NCBI RefSeq assembly: GCF_047654785.1
Contig: NZ_JASGKQ010000002.1
Coordinates: forward strand, 310,001 to 374,000
Length of the DNA stretch: 64,000 bases
Direction of reading: 5' to 3'
Source: Pelomonas sp047654785
GTDB lineage: Bacteria > Pseudomonadota > Gammaproteobacteria > Burkholderiales > Burkholderiaceae_C
Under the pieces are notes generated by a model. It saw nothing but the letters and a program-made list of their open reading frames with translations, was not told the DNA's origin and ran no database searches. How positions within the stretch are numbered: the stretch's first letter is position 1; every line of letters begins with the position of its first letter. The position numbers and the translations under genes are program-made. Of the stretch, positions 36,013 to 46,787 are shown piece after piece.

Positions 36013-36606
36013 CTATTGGGCGGTCAGGGCACGCTTGAAGTCGGCATCGTCGAAGAGCTTGCCGACCAGTGTCTTGTAGAGGGCGCCGTACTGGTTGATG
36101 GCTGCGGGCAGGGCGACGGCACCGACGAAGGAGGACTCCCAGGTGGCCTCGGCGACGACCTCCTTGTCGAAACGGACCTGACCATCGCGCCGGACCTGGA
36201 TGGTCGCAGCCAGCCGACCCTTGCCAGTGCTCATGCCGGCATCGACCATGCTGTCGGTCAGCTGGCCCTCGATGACGATGCCGGACTTGGGGTCCAGAAG
36301 GCCCGCGGCACCCAGTTCGGCGGCGATTTCGTCGCGCAGTTGGCCGGCAAAGCTGCCCTTGGCCGGACTGAGGGAGGAGCCCCGCAGGCCGCCCAACGTC
36401 GTGTCCATGTCGGCAGGCTTGCCGGCGGCCAGCTTGAAGCTGCCGAGCTGGGCGGGTGCCAGCTTGGTGGCGCGCAGTTTCTCGGCGTTGGCAGCGCTGG
36501 GCGTGGGGGCGGGCATCTTCACCGTCGCACAGCCGGTCAGGACGGCCAGCACTCCAGCCAGGATGAGCCGTTGTGCGGCGGCGCGGGAAAGGTCGAATCG
36601 GGGCAT
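36013..36606 (-). CDS. DUF4410-like lipoprotein
   Basis: This 197-residue predicted lipoprotein has the lipobox LAVLTGCAT near residues 18-26. The mature region (KGSFAGQLRDEIAAELGAAGLL, then IEGQLTDSMVDAGMSTGKGRLAATIQVRRDG) follows the DUF4410 pattern of envelope lipoproteins with unknown role. An in-frame GTG at 36618 overlaps the upstream stop as GTGA and may be the real start. It pairs with the upstream lipoprotein gene. Confidence 0.75.
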   Translation of the reverse strand: MPRFDLSRAAAQRLILAGVLAVLTGCATVKMPAPTPSAANAEKLRATKLAPAQLGSFKLAAGKPADMDTTLGGLRGSSLSPAKGSFAGQLRDEIAAELGAAGLLDPKSGIVIEGQLTDSMVDAGMSTGKGRLAATIQVRRDGQVRFDKEVVAEATWESSFVGAVALPAAINQYGALYKTLVGKLFDDADFKRALTAQ

Positions 36607-36614
36607 GGTGCGGC

Positions 36615-37226
36615 TCACTTGAAGTTGGCGTCGTGGGACAGGTCGTTCAGCGTCTTGCTGACGACCTGGCGGGTCATCTGGATGGCGGCTTCGTCGAGGC
36701 TGGCCATCTTCACGGCATTGCCCGGTGTGGCGGCGGCGCCCATGGTCGTGTGAATGGCATGCCGGGCCTGCGCGACGACTGGCGTCGCGTCGCCAGTTGC
36801 ACGGTAGGAGGCGGTACAGACGTAGCCGTCCGACACCTGCGAGCCGGCGAGGCCAAAGGTGAGGCCGGTCACGAAGCCCTTGGAAAACGCGTTGTCAGTC
36901 AGCGGCACGTTGTTGAGGGTGATGCTCAGCACGGCGCCGCTGGGCACGACGGCAGCACCGACGTCACTGAACAGGCCGCTGGATTTGACCTGGGCGATGA
37001 CCTTCTCGCGCAGGAACTCGGTCGCGTGCGCATTGGCGACGCCCTTGGTCTGGAAGTCGAACAGCACCTGGACGGGCGCAGGGCTGGCCGGCTTCTTGAA
37101 CTGCTCGGTCGGAACTTCCTTGGTGGTGCCATCCAGATAGATGCTGGCGCAACCCCCGAGCAGGGTCGTGGCGGCGAGCAACATGCCGAGCGCGGCTCGC
37201 TGCGCCCGGTGTTTCAACGTGAACAT
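36615..37226 (-). CDS. Lipoprotein of unknown function
   Basis: The 203-residue predicted lipoprotein has a signal and lipobox (LLAATTLLGGCAS). The mature part (FLREKVIAQVKSSGLFSDVG, AVLSITLNNVPLTDN) looks like a CsgG/LPP20-type alpha/beta fold, but the family is uncertain. It heads a two-gene operon with the DUF4410-like lipoprotein, and both proteins share the same overall plan. Confidence 0.7.
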   Translation of the reverse strand: MFTLKHRAQRAALGMLLAATTLLGGCASIYLDGTTKEVPTEQFKKPASPAPVQVLFDFQTKGVANAHATEFLREKVIAQVKSSGLFSDVGAAVVPSGAVLSITLNNVPLTDNAFSKGFVTGLTFGLAGSQVSDGYVCTASYRATGDATPVVAQARHAIHTTMGAAATPGNAVKMASLDEAAIQMTRQVVSKTLNDLSHDANFK

Positions 37227-37363
37227 GGGTCATCTCCCTGAAGTACGAATATGCGGCCCGGCGGCCTTGGCAGGCCGGCTCCGCGCGGCCGGGCGACTAT
37301 AGGGAGCTAACTGGGCGATTCGTTCCCCGAGCTATCCCGGGGCCCGCATACCATCGCCCCCCG

Positions 37364-39355
37364 ATGACCTCCCTCGATCTCGCCCTGCTCTACCTGGTGG
37401 CCGCCGTGCTGGGCGTCGTCGCCTGCCGCTCGCTGAAGCTGCCGCCCATGCTGGGCTACCTGGTGGTGGGCGTGGTCATCGGCCCCAATGCGCTGGCGGT
37501 GGCGCAGGACTCGGCCAGCATCCAGTACCTGGCGGAGTTCGGCGTCGTCTTCCTGATGTTCTCGATCGGGCTGGACTTCAACCTGCCCAAGCTGCGCGCG
37601 CTGAAGACGGCGGTGTTCGGCATCGGCATGGCCCAGGTGGTGCTGACGGTGCTGGGCGCGCTGGCCGGCAATGCGCTGCTGGTCTGGGGCTTCGCGATGC
37701 TGGGCCGGGCGTGGCAGATGCCGTGGCAGGGCGCGCTGGTGCTGGGCGCGGCGATGGCCATGAGCTCCACGGCCATCGTCGTCAAGCTGATGGTCGAGCG
37801 GCTGGAGGTGGAGAGCCCGCACGGCCGGCTGGTGATGGGCGTGCTGCTGTTCCAGGACCTGGCCGTGGTGCCGCTGCTGGTGCTGATCCCGGCGCTCAAC
37901 AGCAGCGGCAGCGAGATGGCGCATGCGCTGGCCGTGGCCGGCCTGAAGGCGGCCGTGGTGCTTGGCCTGCTGCTGTACGGCGGCCAGAAGGCCATGCGCT
38001 GGTGGCTGACGCTGGTGGCCCGGCGCAAGAGCGAGGAGCTGTTCATGCTGAACCTGCTGCTCGTCACGCTGGGCCTGGCCTGGCTGACCGAGCACGCGGG
38101 GCTGAGCCTGGCGCTGGGCGCGTTCGTGGCCGGCATGCTGATCTCGGAGACCGAGTACCGCCACCAGGTGGAGACCGACATCCGCCCCTTCCACGACGTG
38201 CTGCTGGGCCTGTTCTTCATCACCATCGGCATGAAGCTGGACTGGCATCCGCTGGTGCAGCACTGGTGGCTGGTCATCCTGCTGACGGTGCTGCCGGTGG
38301 GCGCCAAGTTCGCGCTGACGGCCGCGCTGGTGCGGCTGTTCCGCCAGCCGCCGGGCGTGGCGCTGCGCACCGGCCTGTACCTGGCGCAGGCGGGCGAGTT
38401 CGGCTTCGTGCTGCTGACGCTGGGCGCGCAGCACGGCCTCGTGGCGCCGCAGTGGGTCAGCCCCGTGCTGGCCAGCATGGTGCTGTCCATGCTGATCACG
38501 CCGGTGCTGATCCTGTACAGCAACCGCATCGTCATGACGCTGTCCCGCAGCGACTGGCTGATGCAGTCGGTGCAGCTGACCAGCATCGCCAAGAAGAGCA
38601 TCCAGTCCGAGGCGCACGTCATCATCTGCGGCTACGGCCGCTCGGGCCAGAACCTGGCGCGGCTGCTGGAGGGCGAGCGCATCCCCTACATGGCGCTGGA
38701 CCTGGACCCCGACCGCGTGCGCCAGGCCGCGGCGGCGGGGCAGAGCGTGGTGTTCGGCGACGCGGCCAAGGTGCAGAGCCTGATGGCCGCCGGCCTGGCG
38801 CGCGCCAGCGCGGTGGTCGTCAGCTACCACGACACGCCGTCGGCGCTGAAGATCCTGCACCTGGTGCAGGCCCACGCGCCGCGCGTGCCGGTGGTCGTGC
38901 GCACCCTCGACGACGCCGACCTGGAGCGGCTCAAGGCCGCCGGCGCCACCGAGGTGGTGCCCGAGGCCATCGAGGGTTCGCTGATGCTGGCCTCGCACGC
39001 GCTGGCGCTGGTGGGCGTGCCGATGCGCCGCGTCATCCGCATCACGCGCGACGCGCGCGACAAGCGCTACGGGCTGCTGCGCGGCTACTTCCACGGCGCC
39101 GACGACGACACCGCCGACGAACTCGACCAGGCCCGCCTCGCCTCCGTCACGCTGCCCGCCGCCAGCCCGCATGCGGGCCAGGCGCTGGACGCGCTGGCGC
39201 TGCACGCGGTGGGCGTCGCCGTGGTGTCGCTGCGGCGCGCCAACGGCAAGGGCCTGCGGGTGGACGGCGCGCTGCTGGCCGGCGGCGACACGCTGGTCAT
39301 CAGCGGCCGGCCCGAGGCGCTGGCGCTGGCGGAAGAGAAGCTGCTGGTGGGGTGA
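37364..39355 (+). CDS. KefB/KefC-like monovalent cation:proton antiporter (CPA2)
   Basis: The 663-residue protein has an N-terminal Na/H-exchanger domain of about 12 TM helices (residues 1-390, with GVVFLMFSIGLDF and LFQDLAVVPLL). A TrkA-N/RCK Rossmann domain at about 410-525 has HVIICGYGRSGQNLARLL, and a C-terminal TrkA-C domain spans about 570-660. It is a CPA2 potassium efflux antiporter of the YbaL/KefC type. The ATG at 37364 has no clear ribosome-binding site. Confidence 0.93.
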   Translation: MTSLDLALLYLVAAVLGVVACRSLKLPPMLGYLVVGVVIGPNALAVAQDSASIQYLAEFGVVFLMFSIGLDFNLPKLRALKTAVFGIGMAQVVLTVLGALAGNALLVWGFAMLGRAWQMPWQGALVLGAAMAMSSTAIVVKLMVERLEVESPHGRLVMGVLLFQDLAVVPLLVLIPALNSSGSEMAHALAVAGLKAAVVLGLLLYGGQKAMRWWLTLVARRKSEELFMLNLLLVTLGLAWLTEHAGLSLALGAFVAGMLISETEYRHQVETDIRPFHDVLLGLFFITIGMKLDWHPLVQHWWLVILLTVLPVGAKFALTAALVRLFRQPPGVALRTGLYLAQAGEFGFVLLTLGAQHGLVAPQWVSPVLASMVLSMLITPVLILYSNRIVMTLSRSDWLMQSVQLTSIAKKSIQSEAHVIICGYGRSGQNLARLLEGERIPYMALDLDPDRVRQAAAAGQSVVFGDAAKVQSLMAAGLARASAVVVSYHDTPSALKILHLVQAHAPRVPVVVRTLDDADLERLKAAGATEVVPEAIEGSLMLASHALALVGVPMRRVIRITRDARDKRYGLLRGYFHGADDDTADELDQARLASVTLPAASPHAGQALDALALHAVGVAVVSLRRANGKGLRVDGALLAGGDTLVISGRPEALALAEEKLLVG

Positions 39356-39393
39356 GCGCCGGAGGCGCGGGCCTCGACCTGGTGAAGGTGAAA

Positions 39394-39415
39394 TAGCCGA
39401 GGGCCGCCTCGGCTA
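39394..39415. terminator. Hairpin between convergent antiporter and cyclase genes
   Basis: TAGCCGAG (39394-39401) and CTCGGCTA (39408-39415) form a perfect 8-bp stem with a 6-base loop. The stem overlaps the stop codon of the minus-strand cyclase gene and is flanked by short A/T runs. It probably acts as a bidirectional terminator. Confidence 0.6.
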
Positions 39416-40882
39416 CGCCGGCGGCTCGCCCAGCATGCGGTTGCGGCCCTGCCGCTTGGCGAGGTAGAGCGCCGCGTCGGCGCGCGCCACCAGGGCCGAC
39501 AGCGTGTCGCCCGGCCGCAGGCCGCTCCAGCCGCCGCTGAGCGTGACCGGCAGCGGGCCGGCCGACGTGGCGAAGGGCGTGTCCGCCACGGCCCGGCGCA
39601 GCCGCTCGGCAAACCTGCGGGCCGTCTCGGGCGGGCCGTGCAGCAGCGCGATGAATTCCTCGCCGCCCCAGCGGCCGCCCAGGTCGGACTTGCGCAGCAC
39701 CTCGCGCAGGCGCCGCGCCAGCTCCACCAGCACCTCGTCGCCCACGTTGTGGCCGAACCGGTCGTTGATGCGCTTGAAGTCGTCCAGGTCCGCCAGCAGC
39801 AGCGTCAGCGCGCCGCCATGCCGCTCGGCCGCGTGCATCGCGCGCCCGGCCTCGGCGCTGAAGCAGCGGCGGTTGGCGATGCCGGTCAGCGCATCCTCCT
39901 GGGCCAGCCGGTTCAGCTCGCGCTCGGCCTGGCGCCATTCGGTGATGTAGTGCTGGATGGACACCACCACCGGCTGGCCGTCCACGTTGATGCAGCGCCG
40001 CTTGAACACCACGCGGAAGCACTCCTCGCCGGTGGCCGGCAGCACGCCCTGCTCCTCCTTGACGATCTCCTCGCCCTGCAGCACGCGCTGGTCCTCGCCC
40101 ATGGACAGCTCGCCCACCTCGGGGCGCGGCGCCAGGTCGCGGCCGTCCAGGCCGATCAGCGCCTGCTTGCTCGTGCCGCGGATGCGGGCCGCCGCCGCGT
40201 TCACCATCACCAGGCGGCTCTGCGCGTCCTTGATGTGGATGGCGTCGGGCAGCAGGTCGATGAGGTCCTGCACGAACTGCTCGGTGCGCTTGCGCAGCGC
40301 CACCTCGCGCTCCAGCGCCTGCTTCAGCCCGCGCTCCGCGACGCGCCATTCCGTGACGTGGTGGTCGATGCCGACGACGGCCGGCTGGCCGTCCAGGTAG
40401 ACGCTGCGGCGCTTGCTGACGATGCGGAACACCTCCTCGCCGGTCAGCTGCCGGACGGTGTGCTCCTCCTTGCGCAGCTCGGCGCCGGCCAGGATGCGCT
40501 CGTCCTCCTCCAGCGACAGCGTGCGGTTGGCCCGGCCCTCGGGCCGGCTGGCGAGCGGGCCGGCCAGCACCTCGTCCTTGTCCATGCCGTGGTAGCGGGC
40601 GAAGGCCTCGTTGACCATCACATAGCGGCCGCCGCGCTGCTTGACGTAGGTGGGATCGGGGATGGCGTCGATCAGCGCCTGCGCGAAGGCCTTGGAGCGC
40701 GCCGCCGCCGCCGTGCGCCGCCGCTCCGCATTCAGCAGGCCGTGCAGCGTGGGGGCGAAGGCGGCCAGGCCCACGGCCAGCGCGGTGGCGCCGGTGGATG
40801 CGTCCAGCAGCACGCAGGCGCCGGCCGCCAGCAAGGCCGGCAGCCCCAGCAGCAGCGGGCGCACGAGTGCGGCAGGCGTCAC
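39413..40882 (-). CDS. PAS-PAS-GGDEF diguanylate cyclase
   Basis: The 489-residue protein makes cyclic di-GMP. Its N-terminal hydrophobic region (LLLGLPALLAAGACVLL, LAVGLAAFAPTLHGLL) should form two TM helices. Two PAS domains follow (about 65-170 and 195-305), both using AL...PD(P/A)..VK/IK-type openings. The C-terminal GGDEF domain has the active motif GGEEF in RWGGEEFIALL. No RxxD inhibitory site is obvious. It has no EAL domain. The signal sensed by the PAS domains is unknown. Confidence 0.93.
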   Translation of the reverse strand: MTPAALVRPLLLGLPALLAAGACVLLDASTGATALAVGLAAFAPTLHGLLNAERRRTAAAARSKAFAQALIDAIPDPTYVKQRGGRYVMVNEAFARYHGMDKDEVLAGPLASRPEGRANRTLSLEEDERILAGAELRKEEHTVRQLTGEEVFRIVSKRRSVYLDGQPAVVGIDHHVTEWRVAERGLKQALEREVALRKRTEQFVQDLIDLLPDAIHIKDAQSRLVMVNAAAARIRGTSKQALIGLDGRDLAPRPEVGELSMGEDQRVLQGEEIVKEEQGVLPATGEECFRVVFKRRCINVDGQPVVVSIQHYITEWRQAERELNRLAQEDALTGIANRRCFSAEAGRAMHAAERHGGALTLLLADLDDFKRINDRFGHNVGDEVLVELARRLREVLRKSDLGGRWGGEEFIALLHGPPETARRFAERLRRAVADTPFATSAGPLPVTLSGGWSGLRPGDTLSALVARADAALYLAKRQGRNRMLGEPPA

Positions 40883-41061
40883 GTCAGGTTCGGTCCCGGG
40901 ACACGGTGAAGGGGGGCGGCAAGCCTATCAACGGCGGCCCCGCCGTGGGGCGGCGCGGCCGTGCGGTTTTGCCGCTTCCCCGCCCCGGCCGTGTTGATGC
41001 GTCGGCGACAAGCGCCGCCGCGCTCCTGGGCCAAACTGGCGCCATTCCACCAGGAGCGGCC

Positions 41062-42324
<1,263 letters not shown>

Positions 42325-42356
42325 GCGTGCCGGGGGCGCGCGGCCACAATGCGCCC

Positions 42357-42590
42357 ATGGCCAAGACCGCCCCCCGACTCAGCGCCGAAGCCACCCGGCG
42401 CGTCATCGCCACCGCCTGGGACGACGCGCCGCCCTACCCCCGCGTGCTGCTGGAGCACGGCATCGGCCACGGCGAGCTGGTGGCGCTGCTCAAGCGCGAG
42501 CTGACGCCGGCCGCCTACAAGCTCTGGGCCGCGCGCGGCAAGGCCGCCAAGGCGCCCACCAAGCGCGCCACCTGGCCGCACGGGCGCTGA
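42357..42590 (+). CDS. DUF2805/TIGR03643 family small protein
   Basis: The 77-residue protein matches the DUF2805 pattern: TRRVIATAWDDAPPYPRVLLEHGIGHGELVALLKRELTPAAYKLW, then a Lys/Arg-rich tail. The function is unknown; the fold is helical and possibly DNA-binding. It lies 32 bases after the acyl-CoA dehydrogenase gene. Confidence 0.8.
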   Translation: MAKTAPRLSAEATRRVIATAWDDAPPYPRVLLEHGIGHGELVALLKRELTPAAYKLWAARGKAAKAPTKRATWPHGR

Positions 42591-42745
42591 AGCCCTCCCC
42601 TGACACCACCCGGCCGCCGTCGCGCAAACGCATCAGTGCGCGGCGCGCGCGGCCGGCCTGCGCGTGCCGCGCGGCGATGCCGGGCCGCCGCTCGCCCTGG
42701 GAGCGGGCGCCGCGAAGTCCGGGGATACCCGGGGTGGCGATGCAG

Positions 42746-42805
42746 AAAGCGGCATCGACAAGTCCAAAAATGTGATTAGTCCGGGATCAATGAGCCCCCT
42801 AGCAT
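42746..42805 (+). promoter_or_regulatory. Arabinan-regulon promoter 1 (TonB receptor)
   Basis: Distal half-site AAAGCGGCATCG (42746-42757), proximal half-site AAATGTGATTAG (42768-42779), a 19-base gap, then CTAGCAT (42799-42805) as the -10. The two half-sites start 22 bp apart. The same layout recurs at four other promoters of the locus. It drives the TonB-dependent receptor gene. Confidence 0.72.
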
Positions 42806-42876
42806 GAATTCATGCCCCCCGTGCCACCGGCGCCTGCCGGGACGGGGTGGATCTCATAACGAATCCCGGAGACTCC

Positions 42877-45555
42877 ATGAACCGACCCACCCTGGTGCCG
42901 CCGCGTGCAGGCGCCGCATCCGCCGCCCGTTCCGCCCCCCGTTGTTCCCTGCGCCTGACGGCCGCCGCCGCCGCGCTGGCGGCGCTGTCCACCGGCGCGC
43001 TGGCCCAGGAGGCCGCCAGGGCCGCCCAGGCCGAGAGCCAGCTCGAGACGGTGGTTATCACCGGCGCTCGTGCGTCGGCCGAGACGGCGCAGGCCATCAA
43101 AAAGAACGCCGATCAGGTCGTCGATTCCATCGTCGCCGAGGACATCGGCAAGTTCCCCGACAAGAACGTCGCCGAGCTGCTCGGCCGGGTGCCGGGCGTG
43201 CAGTTGCAGCGCGGCATGGGTGAGGCAGGCACGGTCATCGTGCGCGGCCTGGGTGGCGTCGCTACGCTGCTCAATGGCCGCGAGTTCTTCACCGATTCGG
43301 GCCGCAACCTGTTCCTGGCCGACGTGCCGGCCACGATGCTCAAGCGCATCGACGTCTACAAGACGCAGGAAGCCAGCCTGCCCGAAGGCGGCACGGCTGG
43401 CGCCATCGACGTGCGCACCAATCGCCCTTTCGACTTCAAGGGCGCACAGTTCTACGTCAACGGCCGCATGGAGCACCGTGACAAGGCCGACGTGGACAAC
43501 CCCGACCTCAGCGGCATGGCCTCCAACCGCTGGAAGACCGGCCTGGGCGAGTTCGGCGCGCTGCTGGGCCTGTCTTACCAGCGCGGCAAGTACCACGATG
43601 AGCGCGCCTGGGTGGGTGACCCGCAGAACATCGCCGTGCCGGACCGCACCAATCCCATCCTGGCCTCCGACGCCATGGGCCGCGTGTTGGACCTGGGCGA
43701 CCGCAAGCGCCTGGCCGGAAACTTCGCGCTGCAGTGGAAGCCCAGCGCCGACAAGGAGGTCTACCTGGAAGGCTTCGCCACCTCCATCGACCACCGCTAT
43801 CAACAGTCCTTCCTGGTGGGAGGCATCGGCATGTGGAACGATGCCGGCACCTGGCGCCCAGCGGGTGGCACGGTCATCACCGCCAAGCCTGGCACCGACT
43901 TGGCCGACACCATCACCAGCGTTGGTGGCTGGGGCTTCACGTCCACGCAGGCCAAGCGCGACATCGTTTCCAACGCGCAGACCGCGCTGGGCGGCCATTG
44001 GGATGTGAGCGACCGCCTGCGTCTGTCCAGCGAGCTGGCCGTCACCAACAGCCAGATCGACTGGGTCAACCGCATCCTGGACAGCGGCTATGCGCCGGTG
44101 AACGTGGTGGCCAAGGTGCAGGACGGCGGCGGCTTCATCGACTATCCCGGCCTGGACATGACCAGCAAGGCCAACTTCCGCATCAATGGTGGCGTGGACG
44201 TGCGTGGCGAGCGCGAAGGCAAGAGCAAGGATTGGCGCGCCGACGCCACCTATGACGTGGGCGACGGCTTCTTCCGCGAGGTCAGCGGCGGGGTGCGCGT
44301 GGCGCGGCGCACGGCGATGTCCATCGGTACCACGATGCCCTGGGCCGTGGGTTTCCCCGGCGCCGGTGAGACGGTGGACCAGGCCGCCTACGCCGACATG
44401 TTCTCGGTGTCGCCCAGCACCTGGGGCGACTTTGGCGTCAAGCAATACGTCTTTGCCGACCGTGACTGGCTGCTGGACAACGGCGAAGCCTTCCGCAAGC
44501 TGCTGACGAACGGCAATGGCGCGTTGACGCCCTACGACCCGATGACGCTGTTCGATGACGTCGAAACCACCAAGGCGGTCTATGGCCGAACCAAGTTCGG
44601 CTTCGACATTGGCCGCGTGCCGGTGACCGGCGTGTTCGGCCTGCGCGTCGTGCAGACCGACCAGAAGCTGAAGGGCAACTCCAAGAACGCCAACACCGGC
44701 GCCATCACGCCGGTCAACCTGGACACCTCGCGCACCGACGTACTGCCCATGCTGTCGCTGAAGGCCGAATTGACATCCAGGCTGATCGCCCGCCTGGTGG
44801 CCGGCAAAACCATAGAGCGGCCCGCCTTCAACGACTACAACCCGGGCGTGACTCGCACGGAGCCGGCCGGTGGCGTGACTTTCGGCACCATCGCGGGCGG
44901 CAACCCGGACCTCAAGCCCACCGAGTCCGCCAACGTGGACACCTCGCTGGAGTGGTACTTCGCCCGCACCGGCTCGCTGACTGGCACTGTGTTCCAGCAC
45001 AAGTTCAAGAACCGCGTGTTCTCGAAGACGGTGGAAACCACCATCAACGGCACCCGCTACAACGTCACGCAGCCCATCAACATCAGCGACGCCAAGCTGC
45101 ATGGCTACGAACTGAGCTACCGGCAGTTCTACGACTTCCTGCCGGGCTGGCTGAGCGGCTTCGGTCTGGAGGCCAACTACACCTACATGAGCGGCAAGCA
45201 AACCGATCCGAATGGTGTGGAAGGCCCCTTCCTCGGCCAGTCCAAGGCTTCCTACAACCTGGTGGGCCTGTACGAGTACAACAACGTCTATGCCCGCCTG
45301 GCCTACAACTGGCGCGACAAGTTCCTGGCCGAAAAACCCTACCGCTCCACCGGCCGCGAGTTGTGGGTGGCACCGCTGAAGACGCTGGATGCCTCTTTCG
45401 GCTACACCTTCAACAAGCAGTGGACGCTGTCGGTGGATGTGACGAATCTGCTCAACCAGTCTTACCACGACTACTTCGACAAGAACCCCTCGATCGTCCG
45501 CGACGTGCGCTACTACGACCGGACGGTGGGGGTGTCGGTGCGCTGGAAGCTGTGA
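42877..45555 (+). CDS. TonB-dependent receptor (Xanthomonas/Caulobacter carbohydrate type)
   Basis: The 892-residue outer-membrane receptor has a signal peptide (LTAAAAALAALSTGALA) and a TonB box near ETVVITG. The plug domain spans about 65-175 (IPSIVAED-like VDSIVAEDIGKFPDKNVAELLGRVPGVQLQR). A large beta-barrel ends in VGVSVRWKL. The plug sequence is typical of the TonB-Xanth-Caul subfamily, which imports oligosaccharides. Its position at the head of the arabinan locus suggests uptake of arabino-oligosaccharides. The barrel part looks slightly less GC-rich than its neighbours, by eye. GGAGA precedes the ATG. Confidence 0.93.
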   Translation: MNRPTLVPPRAGAASAARSAPRCSLRLTAAAAALAALSTGALAQEAARAAQAESQLETVVITGARASAETAQAIKKNADQVVDSIVAEDIGKFPDKNVAELLGRVPGVQLQRGMGEAGTVIVRGLGGVATLLNGREFFTDSGRNLFLADVPATMLKRIDVYKTQEASLPEGGTAGAIDVRTNRPFDFKGAQFYVNGRMEHRDKADVDNPDLSGMASNRWKTGLGEFGALLGLSYQRGKYHDERAWVGDPQNIAVPDRTNPILASDAMGRVLDLGDRKRLAGNFALQWKPSADKEVYLEGFATSIDHRYQQSFLVGGIGMWNDAGTWRPAGGTVITAKPGTDLADTITSVGGWGFTSTQAKRDIVSNAQTALGGHWDVSDRLRLSSELAVTNSQIDWVNRILDSGYAPVNVVAKVQDGGGFIDYPGLDMTSKANFRINGGVDVRGEREGKSKDWRADATYDVGDGFFREVSGGVRVARRTAMSIGTTMPWAVGFPGAGETVDQAAYADMFSVSPSTWGDFGVKQYVFADRDWLLDNGEAFRKLLTNGNGALTPYDPMTLFDDVETTKAVYGRTKFGFDIGRVPVTGVFGLRVVQTDQKLKGNSKNANTGAITPVNLDTSRTDVLPMLSLKAELTSRLIARLVAGKTIERPAFNDYNPGVTRTEPAGGVTFGTIAGGNPDLKPTESANVDTSLEWYFARTGSLTGTVFQHKFKNRVFSKTVETTINGTRYNVTQPINISDAKLHGYELSYRQFYDFLPGWLSGFGLEANYTYMSGKQTDPNGVEGPFLGQSKASYNLVGLYEYNNVYARLAYNWRDKFLAEKPYRSTGRELWVAPLKTLDASFGYTFNKQWTLSVDVTNLLNQSYHDYFDKNPSIVRDVRYYDRTVGVSVRWKL

Positions 45556-45582
45556 CCCAAGGGGTTTGAGCCCCTCCCCGTT

Positions 45583-45622
45583 CGGGCGTTGCGCGGGCCT
45601 CGCCTGTGGCAACGCCCTTTTG
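45583..45622 (+). terminator. Rho-independent terminator of the receptor gene
   Basis: GGGCGTTGC (45584-45592) pairs with GCAACGCCC (45609-45617), followed by TTTT. It lies about 28 bases after the receptor stop codon, so the next GH43 gene depends on readthrough or its own promoter. Confidence 0.85.
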
Positions 45623-45738
45623 TATTGCCGTTGCTGCGAGGACTGGATTGGCGCCGGGACACGGAGCATCAGGGCCACCCGCCCTCCTGCGCCCCGCCCC
45701 GCCCCATGTCACGAACCAACGCGCAAAAGAATGCCCCC

Positions 45739-46692
45739 ATGCCCGACCTGCTCAAACCGCTGATCCCCCAGCGCGCCGACCCCCACATCTCCCGCCACGC
45801 CGACGGCGTGTATTACTTCACCGCCTCGGTGCCGCAATACGACCGCATCGAGCTGCGCCGCGCGACGAGCGTTGACGGGCTGGCCAACGCGCCGGCCTAC
45901 GTCGCCTGGCGCAAGCCCGACAGCGGGCCGTGGTCGGAACTGGTCTGGGCGCCCGAGCTGCATTTCAACCAGGGCGCCTGGTACGTCTACTTCGCGGCCG
46001 CGCCCACCCGCGCGCTGGACGCCAACGGCATGTTCCAGCACCGCATGTACGCGATCCGCAACCCGGCGGCCGACCCGTTCACCGGCGCGTGGGAGTTCCT
46101 GGGCCAGGTGGACAGCGGCATGGACAGCTTCTGCCTGGACGCCACCACCTTCACCCACCGCGGCCAGCTCTACTACTTGTGGGCGCAGAAGGACCCGGCC
46201 ATCCCCGGCAACTCCAACCTCTACCTCGCGCCGATGCGCACGCCCTGGCAGCTCGGCGGCGCGCCGGTCCGGCTCAGCCGGCCGGAGTTCGACTGGGAAT
46301 GCCGCGGCTTCCTCGTCAACGAGGGCCCGTCCGTGCTGGTCCGCCATGGCCGCGTCTTCGTCAGCTACTCGGCCAGCGCCACCGACGAGAACTACGCGAT
46401 GGGCCTGCTGTGGGCCGACGAGAACGCTGACCTGCTCGACCCGGCCAGCTGGCGCAAGTCGCGCGAGCCGGTGATGCGCAGCGCGCCCGAGGACAGCGTC
46501 TTCGGCCCCGGCCACAACAGCTTCACCGAGGGCGCCACGCCGGGCGAGGTGCTGCTGGTCTACCACGCCCGCACCTACACCGAGATCGACGGCGACCCGC
46601 TGTGGAACCCCGACCGCCACACCTTCGTCAAGCCGCTGCGCTGGGATGCGGACGGCATGCCGGTCTTCGGCAAGCCGTCGCGGCGGGACTGA
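45739..46692 (+). CDS. GH43 family glycoside hydrolase, cytoplasmic
   Basis: The 317-residue five-bladed beta-propeller enzyme is probably an alpha-L-arabinofuranosidase or exo-arabinanase. Candidate catalytic residues are the base D14 (RADPHISRHADG), D134 (LDATTF) and the acid E195 (VNEGPSVL). No signal peptide is present, unlike the other three GH43 proteins here, so it should act in the cytoplasm on imported oligosaccharides. The start at ATG 45739 follows AAAAGA; an in-frame ATG at 45706 is an alternative. None of the shared regulon promoter is visible upstream. Confidence 0.88.
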   Translation: MPDLLKPLIPQRADPHISRHADGVYYFTASVPQYDRIELRRATSVDGLANAPAYVAWRKPDSGPWSELVWAPELHFNQGAWYVYFAAAPTRALDANGMFQHRMYAIRNPAADPFTGAWEFLGQVDSGMDSFCLDATTFTHRGQLYYLWAQKDPAIPGNSNLYLAPMRTPWQLGGAPVRLSRPEFDWECRGFLVNEGPSVLVRHGRVFVSYSASATDENYAMGLLWADENADLLDPASWRKSREPVMRSAPEDSVFGPGHNSFTEGATPGEVLLVYHARTYTEIDGDPLWNPDRHTFVKPLRWDADGMPVFGKPSRRD

Positions 46693-46697
46693 TACCC

Positions 46698-46757
46698 GAT
46701 TCGGCATCGCATCGCCGAGGAAATTGATTGGATCGGAATTCCACCGCTGCCTAGCAT
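46698..46757 (+). promoter_or_regulatory. Arabinan-regulon promoter 2 (dehydratase operon)
   Basis: Half-sites GATTCGGCATCG (46698-46709) and AAATTGATTGG (46721-46731), a 19-base gap, then CTAGCAT (46751-46757). The spacing matches the other four promoters. It should drive the dehydratase, dehydrogenase and GH51 genes. Confidence 0.72.
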
Positions 46758-46787
46758 GGCCTTGAACGACATCCGAGACGAGACGAC

